Assembly (NCBI GenBank): GCA_028571685.1
Contig: CM053141.1
Span: forward strand, 132,336,833-132,400,832
Length of the DNA stretch: 64,000 nucleotides
Origin: Heterohyrax brucei
Lineage: Eukaryota; Chordata; Mammalia; Hyracoidea; Procaviidae
Direction: 5' to 3'
The first letter of the stretch is position 1; each line of letters opens with the position of its first letter. The notes beneath the pieces were generated by a model. The model did not search any database and was not told the DNA's origin. It saw only the letters and a program-made list of their open reading frames with translations. The position numbers and the translations under genes were made by a program. Below, in pieces: positions 34,230 to 46,478 of this stretch.

Positions 34230-35175
34230 ATGGGACCCAAAAAGCAACAGACAATTGTGGCATACAAGAAATCACCCATGGCTTCAGAAGGCTCCCAAAC
34301 AAAACAACCAAGGAGTTTCCAGATGAAGAAATTTTTATGAAAGCATCAGAAAGTGAATACAAAATGATTATATACAGAGCCCTTCTAGACCTTATACAAA
34401 ACGAACAGCAGAACAAAACGAACAATTAAGCAAGCTGTTTGATCTGAGGGAACACCAGTACTCTTAAATCCAGCAGATCAAGAACAAAATGAAAGATACA
34501 GAAACTTCCATTCAAAGCCAAGAAAACAGAATGCAACAAATGGAAAAAAAAGAATTTCTGACTTGGAAGACAGAGCAACAGATGCCAGCATCTATGAGCA
34601 GAAATCAGACAAAAGAAACGAAGAAGCATTAAGAACCATGTGGGACTCTATTAAGAGGAACAACTTTCGATTAGCCTGAACAGGATTAGACGCCTGAGAA
34701 CACAGAGAGTATCGTTGCTGAGCTGCTGACAGAAAACTTCCCAGAAATCATGAAGGAAGAGAATATAGACATCTCAGATGCATCTCGTATGCCACCCAAT
34801 ATAGATCTCAAAAGAAAGACCCCAAGACATATTATAATCAAGTTTAACAAAATGAAACATAAGCAGCAACTCTTAAAGTGAGCAAGACTCAAAGCAAAAC
34901 TAACATTCAGAGGGAAACTCTGTAGGCTTTCATCAGATTCCTCAGCAGAAACTATGCTGACACAGAAACAGTGACATGACACATTCAAAGCTTTGAAGGA
35001 GAAGAACTTCCAACCAAGAATTATATATCCTGTAAAACTATCTTTCAAATACGAAAATGAAATTAAGACATTCCCACATAAACAGAAACTCAGAGATTTT
35101 GTAAAAACCAAACCAAAACTACAAGAAATACTGAGAGAAGTTTTTGGCTTTGGCTTAGAAGAACAAAACCACTAA
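34230..35175 (+). pseudogene. L1 ORF1 pseudogene (copy A)
   Basis: ORF1 would encode the RNA-binding trimeric protein of the L1 ribonucleoprotein. It starts MGPKKQQTIVAYKKSP at 34,230 and meets a TGA after 36 codons (34,338-34,340). A coiled-coil stretch (IQSQENRMQQMEKK-like, about 34,490-34,560) follows. The C-terminal domain is well preserved at 34,993-35,175 (KNFQPRIIYP, KQKLRDFVKTKPKLQEIL). Several stops and frameshifts make it non-functional. Confidence 0.85.
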
Positions 35176-35604
35176 CTCTGTATTTCAGAATGACACATTA
35201 CTCAAAACTCTACTCAGTTAGGGAAGCCTCCAAAGTCAGTCACAGCTTTAATACTGAAAGAAGCAATCCAGTGATCATCATGAAAACCATGGTGCCATCA
35301 TATTAAAAAGAGGGATGTACTACAGTCATTATAGTCCTTCCAGATGGAGAGGAAGATGACAAGACTGGTAGTAACTAAAATTGGGGGGGGTTATATATAC
35401 ATTATTAAGGGGGATCATAGAGACAGTTGTGAAGCACAACAAAGATGTATCATACCATTTGAAGAAATGTAATACAGGAGTCTCAACAACTACAAAATTA
35501 GCTCTGAAAAAGGTGAAAAAGCAACTCACAAAAAAGAATACCCCAGAACAGACTAATAAGAACAAGAGAGAAAACATCAACACAAAAATAAACATATTAC
35601 AATG

Positions 35605-36300
35605 GCAGCACTGAACACATACCCATCCATAGTTACATTGAATGTGAATGGACTGAATGCTCCAGTAAAGTGACATCTTGGATCAAAAGACATGACCCAT
35701 CCATATGTTGTCTACAAGGAACTCACTTGAGACCTAAAGATAGGAACAAACTGAAAATTAAAGGATGGAAGAATATATATCAAGCTAACAATGAACAAAG
35801 AAGAGCAGGAGTGGCAATTCTAATCTCAGACAAAATCAATTTTAATGTAAAATCCACCACCGTGGACAAAGGTTCAGTACACAGGCAAGACTTAACTATA
35901 TTAAATATTCATGCACCTAATATCAGAGCACCTAAGTAGTCGAAGAAACACTGACTAAACTCAAAAAGGAGTTAGATCACTCCACAATAACAGTGGGAGA
36001 CTTCAATACTCCACTCTCAATATTGGACAAATCATCTAGAAAAAAGCTCAGTAAAGATACAAAAGACCTCATTGCCACAATTAACCAACTAGACCTCATC
36101 GATATACAGAACTTTCCACCCATCAGTACACAACTACAACTTCTTCTCCAGTGCCCATGGAACATTCTCCAGAACTGACCATGTGTTAGGACATAATGCA
36201 ATTCTCAACAAAATTCGTACTACTGAATTACTGCAAAGCATCTTCTCAGATCATAAAGCCATAAAAGTCTAAGTCAATAGTGGAAAAACATAGATAGAAA
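35605..36300 (+). pseudogene. L1 ORF2 endonuclease pseudogene (copy A)
   Basis: N-terminal endonuclease of ORF2, which nicks genomic DNA at insertion. The N-terminal LNVNGLNAPVK block is at about 35,640-35,670. The open frame 35,670-35,939 contains PSICCLQGTHLRPKD, in which the catalytic glutamate of the LQE motif is replaced by glycine (35,718-35,720). GDFNTPLSILD is intact at about 35,995. The SDHKAIKV block near 36,250 is the last recognisable part. The RT domain is missing. Confidence 0.85.
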
Positions 36301-36329
36301 GTGGAACCCTTGGAAACTGAACAACATCT

Positions 36330-38885
36330 TGTTCTGTTTCTATGAGTGTTAGCTGTGGACTTCTGTTTTCTTTATATTGAGGTACAGTCCATATAAAAGT
36401 CTGTAGTCTTTGACCTTCATCAGTAAATGTTTCAAGTCCTCTATGCTTTCAGAAAGCAAGGCTGTGTCATTTTTATGTCTCAGGTCATTAATGAGTCTTC
36501 CTCCAGTCCTGATGCTGCATTCTTCTTTTTATAGTCCATCTGCTCAGATTATCCGCCCAACAAATAGACTGAATGAGTATGGCAAAAGAACGCAAAGCTG
36601 AGGCCCACTTTTCTTGATTTTAAACCATGTAGTATCCCCTTGTCTTGTTCAAACAATTGTATCTTGCTCTATGTACCTCATCCACATAAGCACAAATTCA
36701 GTGTTCTAGAATTCTGATGTTTTCAATATTATCCATAATTTGTTAGGATCCACACAGATGAATGTCTTTGCGTAGTCAACAAAACAAATGTCAAGCTTCT
36801 CTGATATACTCTGCTTTCAGCCAAGATTCATCTGACATCCTTTCCTGAATCTGATTTTAAATTCTGACAGTTCCTTGCTGATGAACTGCTGCAATTGCTT
36901 ACGAATAATCCTCATCAGAATTTTACCTGCATGTAATACTAATACTATTGTTCAATATTTTCCATATTCTGTAGGATCACCTTTGTTTGGAATGGGCACA
37001 CACATGGATCACTTCCAGTCTGTTGGTCAGGTATCTGTCTTATAAATACCTTGGTATAGAGGAATGTGCACCTTCAGGGCTGCATCTATTTGTTGAAAAA
37101 ATCTCAATTGCTATTCTGTCAATTCTGGAACCTTGTTTTTCATCAGTGCCTTCAGTACAACTTAGACTTCTTCCTTCAGTACCATGCAGTTCTGGATAAT
37201 ATGCTACCTCCTGAAATGAGTGAACATCAACCACTTCTTTTTGTTACAGTGACTTTGTGTACTACTTCCATCTGCTTTTGATGTGTCCTGCCTTTTTCAA
37301 TATTTTGTTGATAGAATCCTTCAAAGTTGTAACTTGAGTATTGAACTTTTTCTTTTGTTTTTTTAACTTGAAAAATGCTGTGTACGTTCTTTCCTTTTGG
37401 TTTTCTAACTCCAGGTCTTCGCACATTTCATTGTAATGTTTTACTTTGTCTTTTCAAGTCACCATTCGAAATCTTTTGATCAGTTCTTTCATTTCATTTC
37501 TCCCATTGTCTTTATTCTATATTCAAGAGCAACTTTCAAAGTCTTTTGTCATTCATTTCAGTCTTTTTTTCTTTCTCACCTTTTTAATGATCTTCTACTC
37601 TTTTCGTATATGATACCCCTGATGTCTTCTCACAATTCATCTTATCTTCTTTCGTTACTAATGTTGAAGGTTTCAAATCCTTTCTTGAAACAGCCTCCAA
37701 ATTCAGTAGGATATACTTCTTGTTGCATTAGAGCCCTCATGGACTTGTTTTAATTTTTCTTAGCTTCAACTGAACTTGCTTATGAAGAATTAATGCTCTG
37801 TTCTACAGTCAGCCTCCTGGATTTATGATTTTTGAACATTTGGACTTATGATGATTTTGAACATTTTCATCATGTCTTTCCATAAATACAGTCATTATGA
37901 TCTGTGTGCTTTCCTTTTGGTGAGGTCCACATCTGTAGTCAGCTTTTATGTTGTTGAGAAAAGACATCTGCAATGAAGACGCACTGGCCTTGCTAAAGTG
38001 TATCATGCAATCTCTAATACCATTTCTGTCACCAAGTCTACAGTGTCCAACTACAGATCATTTTTCATCATTTCCAACTTTCATGTTACAATCATCAGTA
38101 GTTATCAATGCACTGTGACTGCATGTTTGGTCAATTTTACAATGCAGAACCTGGTAAAAATCTTTCATTTCTCCACCTGTATAAATCTGACTAATAATTG
38201 TATTAACTGGTCTTTGTAGGCATACAGATATCATCCTACCACTGAAGGTACTGTGCTGCAAGACAGATCTTAAAATGTTCTTTTTGATCATGAAATCAAC
38301 ACAATTTATCTTCAATTTGTGATTCCAAGCATAGTAAAACATATAATTATCTAATTCAAAATGACCAAGACTAGTCCATTTCAGGTCACTAATGCTGAGG
38401 ATATCAGTCTTTATGCATTCCATCTTATTTTTGACAGCTTCCAATTTTCTTTCATACTTTGTACATTCCAAATTATTAATGGACATTTTCAGCTATTTTT
38501 TCTCACTTTGAGTTGAATGATATCAGCTAATAAAGGTCCTGAAAGTTTGACTCCATCCACATCATTAAGGTAGACTCTCATTTAAGGTGGCATTTCTTCC
38601 ACAGTGATATTTTTAGTGCCTTCCAACCTGAGCTGTTCATCTCCCAGCATTATATCAACAATTTTCTGCTACTAGTCATAATGTTTTCACTGGCCTATTC
38701 CACCCCCTAACAATTATCCTGACAGGTGATTCTTCCTAGTCTATCATAGTATGGAAGTGCTGCTGAAAGGGCTGTATTTGAAATATATCTGGCAAGGTTT
38801 CTAGTATCACAGCAACATATAAGCTACTATAGTGCAATGTACTGATATATGGTGAAGTTATAACAATTAGGTGAGCTTAATAGCA
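36330..38885 (-). mobile_element. RTE copy R5 inside L1 copy A
   Basis: Minus-strand RTE that includes the 5' UTR (38,490-38,885, with the complement of AATGATGTGGATGGAGT at about 38,545-38,575). The endonuclease (38,058-38,486), linker and RT regions follow, back to about 36,345. The RTE 3' end, roughly 900 bp including the tail, is absent. This is unusual, because LINE insertions start from the 3' end, so it points to a later deletion at the left junction. Confidence 0.85.
38058..38486 (-). pseudogene. RTE endonuclease pseudogene (R5)
   Basis: Open frame of 142 codons matching the N-terminal endonuclease of the R4 copy along its length (MSINNLECTKYERKL, FMIKKNILRSVLQHS, FSGRMISVCLQRPVNT). 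The presumed catalytic glutamate of the ISELKW block reads aspartate (ISDLKW, residue 34). The following GDWNxKVG block is degraded to TDDCNMKVG. A start codon and no internal stop remain, but the downstream frame is closed. Confidence 0.8.
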
Positions 38886-38899
38886 AATGGTCATTATAG

Positions 38900-38975
38900 A
38901 AGGTAAAATGTTGATGAATTTGACAACTTAGCTGAAACAGACACATTCCTTGAAAGATATAAATTATTAAAAATG
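38900..38975 (+). mobile_element. L1 copy A, ORF2 fragment
   Basis: About 75 bp of L1 ORF2 (GAATTTGACAACTTAGCTGAAAC, CATTCCTTGAAAGATATAAATT), matching the pre-RT region roughly 0.6-0.7 kb downstream of where copy A broke off at 36,325. Same strand, collinear order. Confidence 0.6.
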
Positions 38976-39269
38976 ACAGAAAGGGAGACAAAACACCGGA
39001 GTAGTCACATGCATCCTGGGATCCCCTTAACAACCAAAAAGCAGAAAAACTGAATGGAATACATAGCAGCCTTGAATATCCAGGGAAAACTGAGTGACAG
39101 GGAGGAGAGATCAGGTCCAGAAACAACTAATTTGGCAATAATTAAATCCACATTCCACGAAGGGACCTGCTTCTGCCAGCCATGCAGAACTGCAGCATAG
39201 CAGTAAGAGGTGAACACAGCACAGTGTGGTGAGCAGAACATATTTTTCTTAGCGGGGAGGCTGAGAGTT
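38976..39269. other. Unassigned DNA within L1 copy A
   Basis: About 300 bp between the ORF2 fragment and the L1 3' UTR. I cannot match it to L1 copies B or C or to another family. Confidence 0.3.
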
Positions 39270-39650
39270 GGACAACCCTAACTAGAGAGCACGGCCCCTG
39301 GCCCTGACGCTGCCCCTGTCCACAAATGATAACGGAGGTCAACTCTTCAGACAGGAATGGATTGGACTTGGTGACACAGAGTGACTATATCATGTGTGCA
39401 CTTTATGCTGCTATGCATCTATAGGATATTGTGCTGCTGACCTCTTACTGGAGGTGGGAGAGTGGGTGGAGAGGAGGCAAGAGGAGATTGTTGGGAGGAT
39501 AAGACATGTATGGAGCAAAGAGGAGGAATGTTCTGTCACCAGACAGGGAGAGCAGTGGGAGCTGCATATAGGTGGGCTCGCAAATTTATATGGGAAGGTA
39601 CACTGTCACCCAATCATAAAAAAAAAAAGAGAGGAAAAAAAAGCAATACT
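39270..39650 (+). mobile_element. L1 copy A, 3' UTR end
   Basis: The last ~380 bp of the L1 3' UTR: GCACGGCCCCTGGCCCTGACGC, GGAGGTCAACTCTTCAGACAGGAATGGATTGGACTTGG, GCTGACCTCTTACTGGAGGTGGG, and ATTTATATGGGAAGGTACACT before an A-rich end. It aligns closely with copy B (49,205-49,548) and copy C (58,315-58,665). A 133-codon frame at 39,394-39,795 overlaps it. Confidence 0.88.
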
Positions 39651-40224
39651 AAAATCTCACATTCATCAGCCCTGCTGCCTTCAAACAGTCCTAGTCTCAG
39701 AATCAAATACTTTCTTGATCATTTTTTATATAAAGAAGGAGAACACAGAGAGGTTAATTGTAACTGATCGACTACGCAGGCTGTGGTGTGAATAAAGAGC
39801 TCTCGACACTTAGTCCAGGTCCTTCTCTCCCCAGTCATTACCTTTCTTCTCTATCCCACCTGAGTAAGTTCTACAGTCTTTTTTATTTAAGTATCTCATT
39901 GCCCATCCCCAAAACCCTACACAGACACATGCAATAACTCTCATTAGGTACTAAGCAGAAAATACAACTATTTAAGTCACTTCAGACATCACAATCACTC
40001 TTGGTAAAATTGGTTTTGTTTCTGTCATGTATGCTTGAGGATGGAGAATAAATTTAGCTTTCAGTCTTCCAAACGGGTTGCCATAAAAACATAAAGAGCT
40101 CAAAATTCTTATCTAGATAAACAGATTGTATATGCGTATGTGTGGTTTGGGTTGACTGTCACTGAATAAACTGGCAAGCAGATAGTAAAATACTTCCTTA
40201 CCAAGCCAAATACTTCCTTATGTG

Positions 40225-40285
40225 ATATATATCACATTGTGTGTGTGTATATATATATATACACACATATATATATATCACCTTA
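40225..40285. repeat. (TG)n(TA)n(CA)n microsatellite
   Basis: TG, TA and CA runs in succession make a largely self-complementary tract, the same layout as the microsatellite at 26,104-26,150. Confidence 0.85.
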
Positions 40286-40584
40286 CGTATATACGATACA
40301 TACATATATATACCACTGCTGCATAGGAGGCACTATTAGTTATTACTGAAGATACAACATTAGTAACATGTGAGTTTCACACTCAATGTGCTTCAATTCT
40401 AATGTTGATAGTGGGTAAAGTAACTACATCAGTAACTATAACTCAAAGCAGAAGATAAGGTCAACAGATAAGAGGAACATAAACAAAGGAAAATAATGCC
40501 ACAAGTATGTGAAATGATTTCATGTGACTTTTCATTGGATACCATTATCCATACAGTCTTCTTAGAAGATACACAGAAACAAGG

Positions 40585-40735
40585 AGACTATTAGCCTCGG
40601 TTTATAAATCAGGCAGTTGAAACACTGAGGAACCATCTGCTCAGCCTACATTTCTCAAGCTAATAAGTGATGGAATCATGCTTCTAACTCAAGTCATCAG
40701 AGTTCAATCTGGAAGAAATTATGGATTGTGCTTCA
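40585..40735 (+). mobile_element. Probable MIR SINE
   Basis: MIR-like order of blocks: ACTATTAGCCTCGGTTTATAAATCAGGCAGTTGAAACACTGAGG, then AAGCTAATAAGTGATGGAATCATGCTTCTAACTCAAGTC. Diverged, so only moderate confidence. Confidence 0.55.
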
Positions 40736-41954
40736 GAATACAGTCTTCTGTTTCTAACAAGCTGATGACTAAATATTTTTAAAAATATTCTATGGTCACT
40801 GCATCCTCTGGAAAAAAATTCAGTATTTTTACATTGATAATCAGAAGTCAATTAATAGATCCATTTCAACAGGTAACATTTGTCATACATGAAATAATTT
40901 AAATGTTTTACTAATAAATAACACAGGAAGCAAATAGGAATTACAGCTTTCAACAAAGAAATATGAAGTCCTACTTCTTAGCTAATCTGACTCAGATAAC
41001 ATGTCCAATGATATAATTTTGGAAGACTGACATTTAATAAATAATAACCAATATGAGAAAAAAACTCCCATGGTAGGCAAACTGCCATATGACCTTTTTC
41101 TTCTTTTTATTTAGTGCTTTATTTGGAGCTCTTTATTCCAGTTTATAATAAAAGAAACCTGGTGCCACTGCTCCACTCCTTGCCTGTGTAGGTGATTATG
41201 AGGGAGGACACCTGTCTGTCAAAAGCAGAAGATGCCTATAGAAAGTCTGAAAAAATGAAATTGCTTATTGCAAAGTGATTGCTTCAGTTTATCTGCCATG
41301 CACAGACCAGCCAATAGTCACTGAAATGTGAGTGAGACAGTTCTGCTGGTAAGTGGTGTTGAAAACCATTCTTTATTTCTTAACTGCATTAAGTAAATTT
41401 TCTTAATTTTTCACAAGTAGTCACTTGAAAATTAATCAATGATTATATAACACTGCTTATATCCCACATTATTCAGTTCTTAAAAAATAAAATGTGAGCA
41501 TGGAGTTAAGATGGCAAAGTGAGTGCATGTTCCCATTTATTCTCCCAGAAACTAACCCTCCGAACAATGAATGAAAACAAGAATAAACCAAGATCTCAGA
41601 ATTCCAGCTGCCAGCTGAGGTATTGGGAGAGTTGGCAGAGTTGAGACATGAGTGAGAGGAGGAGCATACTTGGAAAAGAAGCTGGAATACCTTACCCACT
41701 AACATCTGGAGTACTTGTTCATCACAACCATTTTGGAATGGGGCTGGGAAACACCCCAAACAGGGGAAACAGAAAGGGAGATAATTTGAGGAAGGTGTAG
41801 ACCAACCTTTTAAGGTGGTATAGATAAGCCAAGTGAGTTCATATATGGTGAACCTGAGAGGGAACAAAGGGAGACCATGGTGCTCCAACAGAGTGTAGTA
41901 ACATCTCATTGAGGCCTAAGGTAGTAAGACAGGTACTAGGATCTGGAGGAACTA

Positions 41955-42471
41955 TGTGATCATTAACATTCTGTGTCAACTTGACTGAGTCATGTACAGT
42001 GGTTTGACTGTTACAATATAGTTTGACAATCATATGATGATGTGATCACTTTCATGATGAGATCTCCCATAATATGATCACCTCCATGACAGGATTACTG
42101 TGATTACTCAGTTAACTGAAAGGGAGTTTGGGTGAGTGTGTGACATGCATCAAATATAAGTGGACTCTCGGGCAAAGTTCCTGGGCTTTTGCTCAATCTG
42201 GATCCTGCGACTGGTTCCTATTCAACTGAACTCTAGTTCTTGTGACTTGAGCTAGCAGCTTACCTGTATGCAATTTTGCCTGCCCATAACCTTGTATTTG
42301 TCAGCCCCGACGGCTACGTGACATCAAGAGAAGCCTCCAGCCTAACCTATGGATTTACAACATTCCAGCCTTTGCAAGTAGGTCAGACATTTCCTTTATA
42401 TAAATCTATATAGACAGAGATAGTCATATGCTTTCCTGGTCTTGCTTCTCTAGAGAATTCAGCATAAGACA
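41955..42471 (+). mobile_element. Solo LTR, ERVL (MLT2-like)
   Basis: About 517-bp LTR of the MLT2 plan: TGTGATCATTAACATTCTGTGTCAACTTGACTG at the start; CAGTTAACTGAAAGG centrally; a polyadenylation-region ATAAATCTATATAGACAGAG; and the end TTGCTTCTCTAGAGAATTCAGCATAAGACA. Non-coding. No clear target duplication. It separates two parts of the old L1 5' UTR. Confidence 0.7.
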
Positions 42472-42787
42472 AATTGCAAAGGCAGCAAGGTGAGAGGAAT
42501 ACTTCAGATAGATAAGCAACACAGAGGAAAATGGTTATCTCCCTGCCCACAGTGAAGACACTGAGTCTGTGCAAGCGCATTTATGAGGGAAGGAAATGTG
42601 GACACCCCTTCTACCTTCACCACAAAAAAAGCTGAGGCTCGCTGCTTATGTTAGCATCTGCAAACAGCTAAACCCTTCACCCCATGGACATGTGTATTGA
42701 ATTCCCAATATCAAGCATCCAGAACTACTGAATCAACACTGAAAAACATTAAGAGTAAGAGTGTCCTCTATTGGTTCTGAGCACATG

Positions 42788-43475
42788 ACACCAGGGCCCC
42801 AGCTACTGGGTCAATTCTGACTCATAGTTACCTTGCTAGATAGAGTGGTGCTTCCCAATGGGAATCCCAGAACTTCTAGTTTTTGTGGAGAGAGTCTGTC
42901 ACAACTTTTTGTCATGGAGCTGCTGGACCCAAAATTGTGGCCTCCCAAAATGTGTGTAAGCTGGGCTAGGCCATGATTCCCAGTACTGAGTGATTGTCTA
43001 ACATTTTGTCATCTCATGTGATATTCCTATTATTGTAAATTCTACTTCTATGATGTTAATTAGGTGGGATTGGTGGAAGCTGTGTTAATGAGGGTGTACT
43101 CAATAAGATTACACTGCATCTTAAGTCAGTCAGTCTTGGGACAGAAAAGAGGCAACTGAACAGAGATCTAAGGAGGGGGACCTCACACCTACCAAGAAAG
43201 TGGTGCCAAGAGGAGCACAGGATATTCTTTGGACCCAGAGTTGCTGTGCCTGAGAAGCTCCTAGACCAGGGAAAGATTGACGACAAGGACCCAAGAGACA
43301 GAGAAAATCTACCCCTGGATCTGATGCCATAAATTTAGACATGTGCCCTACTAGATTGTGTGAAAATAACTTTCTCTTTGTTAAAGCCATCCACTTGTAG
43401 CATTTCTGTTACAGCAGTGTTAGTTAACCAAGACAACTGGCAACCAGGTGCTTAGCTGCTATGACACCAGGACAC
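42788..43475 (-). mobile_element. AfroSINE split by an LTR
   Basis: The tail side (42,788-42,909: CCAGCTACTGGGTCAATTCTGACTCATAG) and the head side (43,436-43,475: CCAGGTGCTTAGCTGCTATGACACCAGG) of one minus-strand AfroSINE lie on either side of a MaLR-type LTR. The middle of the tail part is strongly diverged. Confidence 0.6.
42910..43435 (+). mobile_element. Solo LTR, ERVL-MaLR type
   Basis: LTR with TGTCATGGA at the start, AATTGTGGCCTCCCAAAATGTGTG, GGCCATGATTCCCAGTACTG, CCTACCAAGAAAGTGGTGCC, TGTGAAAATAACTTTCTC and the end AACCAAGACA. Same subfamily as the 552-bp LTRs. The 5' boundary is uncertain by about 10 bp and I cannot name a target duplication. Confidence 0.75.
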
Positions 43476-44150
43476 TCAATCAGAAAATTTTCCTACAAAA
43501 AACAGATCATGAAATTTAAAGCAAATAAATACATAAATAACAAAAGGCCTAATTTCAACAACAACAACAACAAAAATAGTAAAACACAAAATCACAACAG
43601 AAGGACCAATCAATAGCAAAACATGAAGACCTGGAATTTTCTTCTATGGAGTTCACACTAACACAAAGAATTGATAGTTTCAGACTATGTTGCTAAACAT
43701 ATTCAAAGAAATAAAAAAAAGCACAGGGAAAACAAATTAGTATAGATCAAAAAACAAATAGAGGAACAAAATGAGAGATGCAACAAGAAAACTGAAAGCA
43801 AAAAAAAGGGGGGGGACACAGACTACTGGAATAGAAAAATAAAGCAACTAAATTAGAAAAAGCAAGAATAACAATAGAGTTGAACAGAGAAAAGCCATTA
43901 TAAATTAACTAGAAGGTGTGATAACTGAACTTACCAATTTCAAGAAAAACAACAGAAAAGAACAAAGATGCGTGAACAAACTCAAATAGAAATAATACAT
44001 TCAATTAAGAAATCTATCATCAGAATTTTGGAATCCCAGAGCACAATGACAACAACAAAGGCATAGAAATAATACTCCAACAGCTAATCAGTATTTCCCA
44101 GATCCCAAACAGTGAACCACACTTGCAAATAAAGGAAGCTACACAAATCC

Positions 44151-44686
44151 TGTCTTAGTCATTCAGTGCTGCTCTAACAGAAATACCACAAGTGGATGTC
44201 TTTAACAAAGAAAAATTTATTCTCACACAGTGCAGTAGGATGGAAGTTCAAATTCTCTGTGCCAACTAGAGGAGAACACACTCTACCTCTGGCAGCACTG
44301 GTGGAAGTTCCTTGTATTGCATCAATCTTTTTTTGATCTGAGAGCATCTCAGCACAGGAACCTGAGGTTTGAAGAATACATTCTGCTCCCTACACTGGTT
44401 TCTTGATGGTCTGAGGTCCCCAATTCTATGCTTGTTTCCTTTTCCTTTTCATGTAAAATAAAAGGCAGTACAAGTCAAACTAGTGAGAATCTCCCTAAGT
44501 AATGGCATTATGGTCCCACCTTAACCTTATTTAACATAATGCAATATTGCCCTATTAACTACAGGCAGAAATAAGCATTTACAACATAAGAAAATCACAA
44601 AATGAAGAACAACCCCACAATTCAGAATGATAGCCCAGCCAAATGCCTACAGACATTTTTGGGGGGACATAATTTAATCCATGACA
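44151..44686 (-). mobile_element. Solo LTR, ERVL-MaLR type
   Basis: 536-bp minus-strand LTR with both termini clear: TGTCTTAGTC at 44,151-44,160 and ATCCATGACA at 44,677-44,686. Flanks are AATCC and AACCC, a likely 5-bp target duplication with one change. It interrupts the ORF1 region of the old L1. Confidence 0.88.
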
Positions 44687-44689
44687 AAC

Positions 44690-45165
44690 CCTAATTAGAA
44701 GAAACATAAAATGATTACCTCCCCACCATATGCCAATAAAATTCTTGAAAACAGAAGACAAGGACAGAATTCTGAAGGCAGCTAGAGAAAAATGCAATAA
44801 AGCATACCAGGAGTTTCATAAGAATCAATGCAGCTAGCTCCCCAGAAAGTACAAAGGCTAGAAGACAAAATAAAGAGGCACACTATAAAATACCGAACAA
44901 AAACAACTGCCAACAAAAAATGCTTTACTCAACAAAGCTTTCATTCAAAATGAGAGGAAGACTGAGACATTTCCAAACAAACAACAACTGTGACAATCTA
45001 CCATCACCAAATCATCTCTGCAAGTACTACTCAAGGGGGTACTCCAAAAGGAAAGGCATGAGGACTAAACACATACTTGCATGCACACACAGGAAAAAGA
45101 AAATGAATAACAAGACAGAAAAATCTCAAAAAGAAATAGCATGGGCAATCATAAGTACCAAGTAA
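44690..45165 (+). pseudogene. Old L1 ORF1 pseudogene, C-terminal part
   Basis: Degraded ORF1 of the old L1. Recognisable blocks are the RILKAARE-like stretch (44,770-44,800), a region matching KNCQPKN..SFKYE/SFKMR with SFKMRGRLRHFQTNN in frame at 44,920-45,165, and a LLKGVLQKE-like stretch near 45,030-45,055. It also resembles HAL1 elements, which share this ORF1. The same order of blocks is seen in L1 copies A and B. Confidence 0.6.
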
Positions 45166-46478
45166 ATCACATGTTCAGGGAAAAATCACAATAATCAAAT
45201 CCCACAAACAACAGAAAATCACATTTATAAGAAATAAGTACAAACTAAACTAACAGAACACAGGTTGCATATTAATGTTAATGGAGACACACCAAAAGAA
45301 ACGAGGACTGGAGAAGCATATCAGGAATAGATCATGTAAGTTGCATGTTAACTGTTGTTTATATGTTAACATTGTTTTAATCGTAAGCTGTATACCATAA
45401 TACACCGTATGTGGTAAAACCACTAAGAAGTCACCAAGAAAAACACTTAAAACATGAGACGAAAGAAACCAAATAGGCTCATCTTATAAAAATAACCAAA
45501 TACAAAAAAAAAAGACAGAATAAAATAAAGATACAAATCATTCAAAAAGCAAACAGCAGAAAGTGAGGTGTTTCATTTTCAGTAATAAATAAAAATAGCA
45601 TACATACCCAGTGTCAAAGACAGAGAATGGCAGAACGGATTTAAAAAGGGGGTGTGGGGAGGAATCAAGATGGTGGACTAAACACACATCTCCCTAAATC
45701 CCTCTGGAAATCAAAACCTGAATTGATGACTAAATGGAGCCTTTTGGAAACCTAGTGAGCCCTAGGACACAGCATAGGGCTGTTAATTTGGACTTCATAC
45801 CACTAAATGGAAAACTTCCTCTCTTTTGCTGACTCCTACTCTCAGTGAGTGCTAGCTTTCACAGATTGAGGGTAACTTGCCATTTTAACTTTTTTTTCCT
45901 CTGCTTGGCCAGTGAGCAGAGCTGGAACTTGACTGGCAGCTGGTCTCAGGCACCTGTTAGTGGGATTGGTGGGTGAAACTGCCACACTTTGAGAGTCCAC
46001 CTTTGGACTCTGGGCATCCCGGAACCTTTGGTCTCTCTTTCTCCCTCCAACATTGAGTGGCCCATTTCATAGCAGATGGCATGCCTGTGCAAGACACTAT
46101 CTTGTTCCACTGGGAGGCAGAGATACCCACACGGAGACCTCAGTTGGACGTAATTCCTAGGCTGAGAGCAGCACCTCCCCAGAGGAGAGTGCTTTTCCTG
46201 CAAAAAGGAGTATTCTACACAATGTCACCTAGAGCTGGCGCCCAGCAGCAGAGGCCAGCACAGCAATAGCCTCTCCGTATTTTGAACTAGTTTGTAACAT
46301 CTGGGGTTGGATATGGAAGTGCTTACTTTGCCAGCTGGGGAGAAGGACCTGTACACCTGAAAACCTGACTGACTTTGGAAGTTGTCAGACACCTTTTACT
46401 TTTCATTTTAAGATGGTCTAGAGAAACAACTGCAGTCCATCTTCACAGCATCTCTCCCAGTATTTATTGACTCAAGTG

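Larger units (their letters stand above)
33225..36325 (+). mobile_element. L1 copy A, 5' part
   Basis: L1 beginning at its 5' UTR (TCAAGATGGCAGACTAAGCAC near 33,241), which closely matches L1 copy B at 45,661. The 5' UTR is about 1 kb and GC-richer than its surroundings. ORF1 follows (34,230-35,175) and then the ORF2 endonuclease (35,605-36,300). It stops near 36,325 where a minus-strand RTE begins. More L1 sequence appears beyond that RTE (38,900-38,975 and 39,270-39,650). Confidence 0.85.
39651..41490. other. Mostly unassigned DNA
   Basis: About 1.8 kb without a gene. Nameable content is a microsatellite (40,225-40,285) and a probable MIR (40,585-40,735). Confidence 0.4.

Noticed and set aside
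36410..38219. Several plus-strand frames of 60-105 codons
   Set aside because: They are the antisense strand of RTE copy R5.
41469..41909. 146-codon minus-strand open frame
   Set aside because: It is antisense to the old L1 5' UTR, has no domain and is explained by GC-richer repeat sequence.
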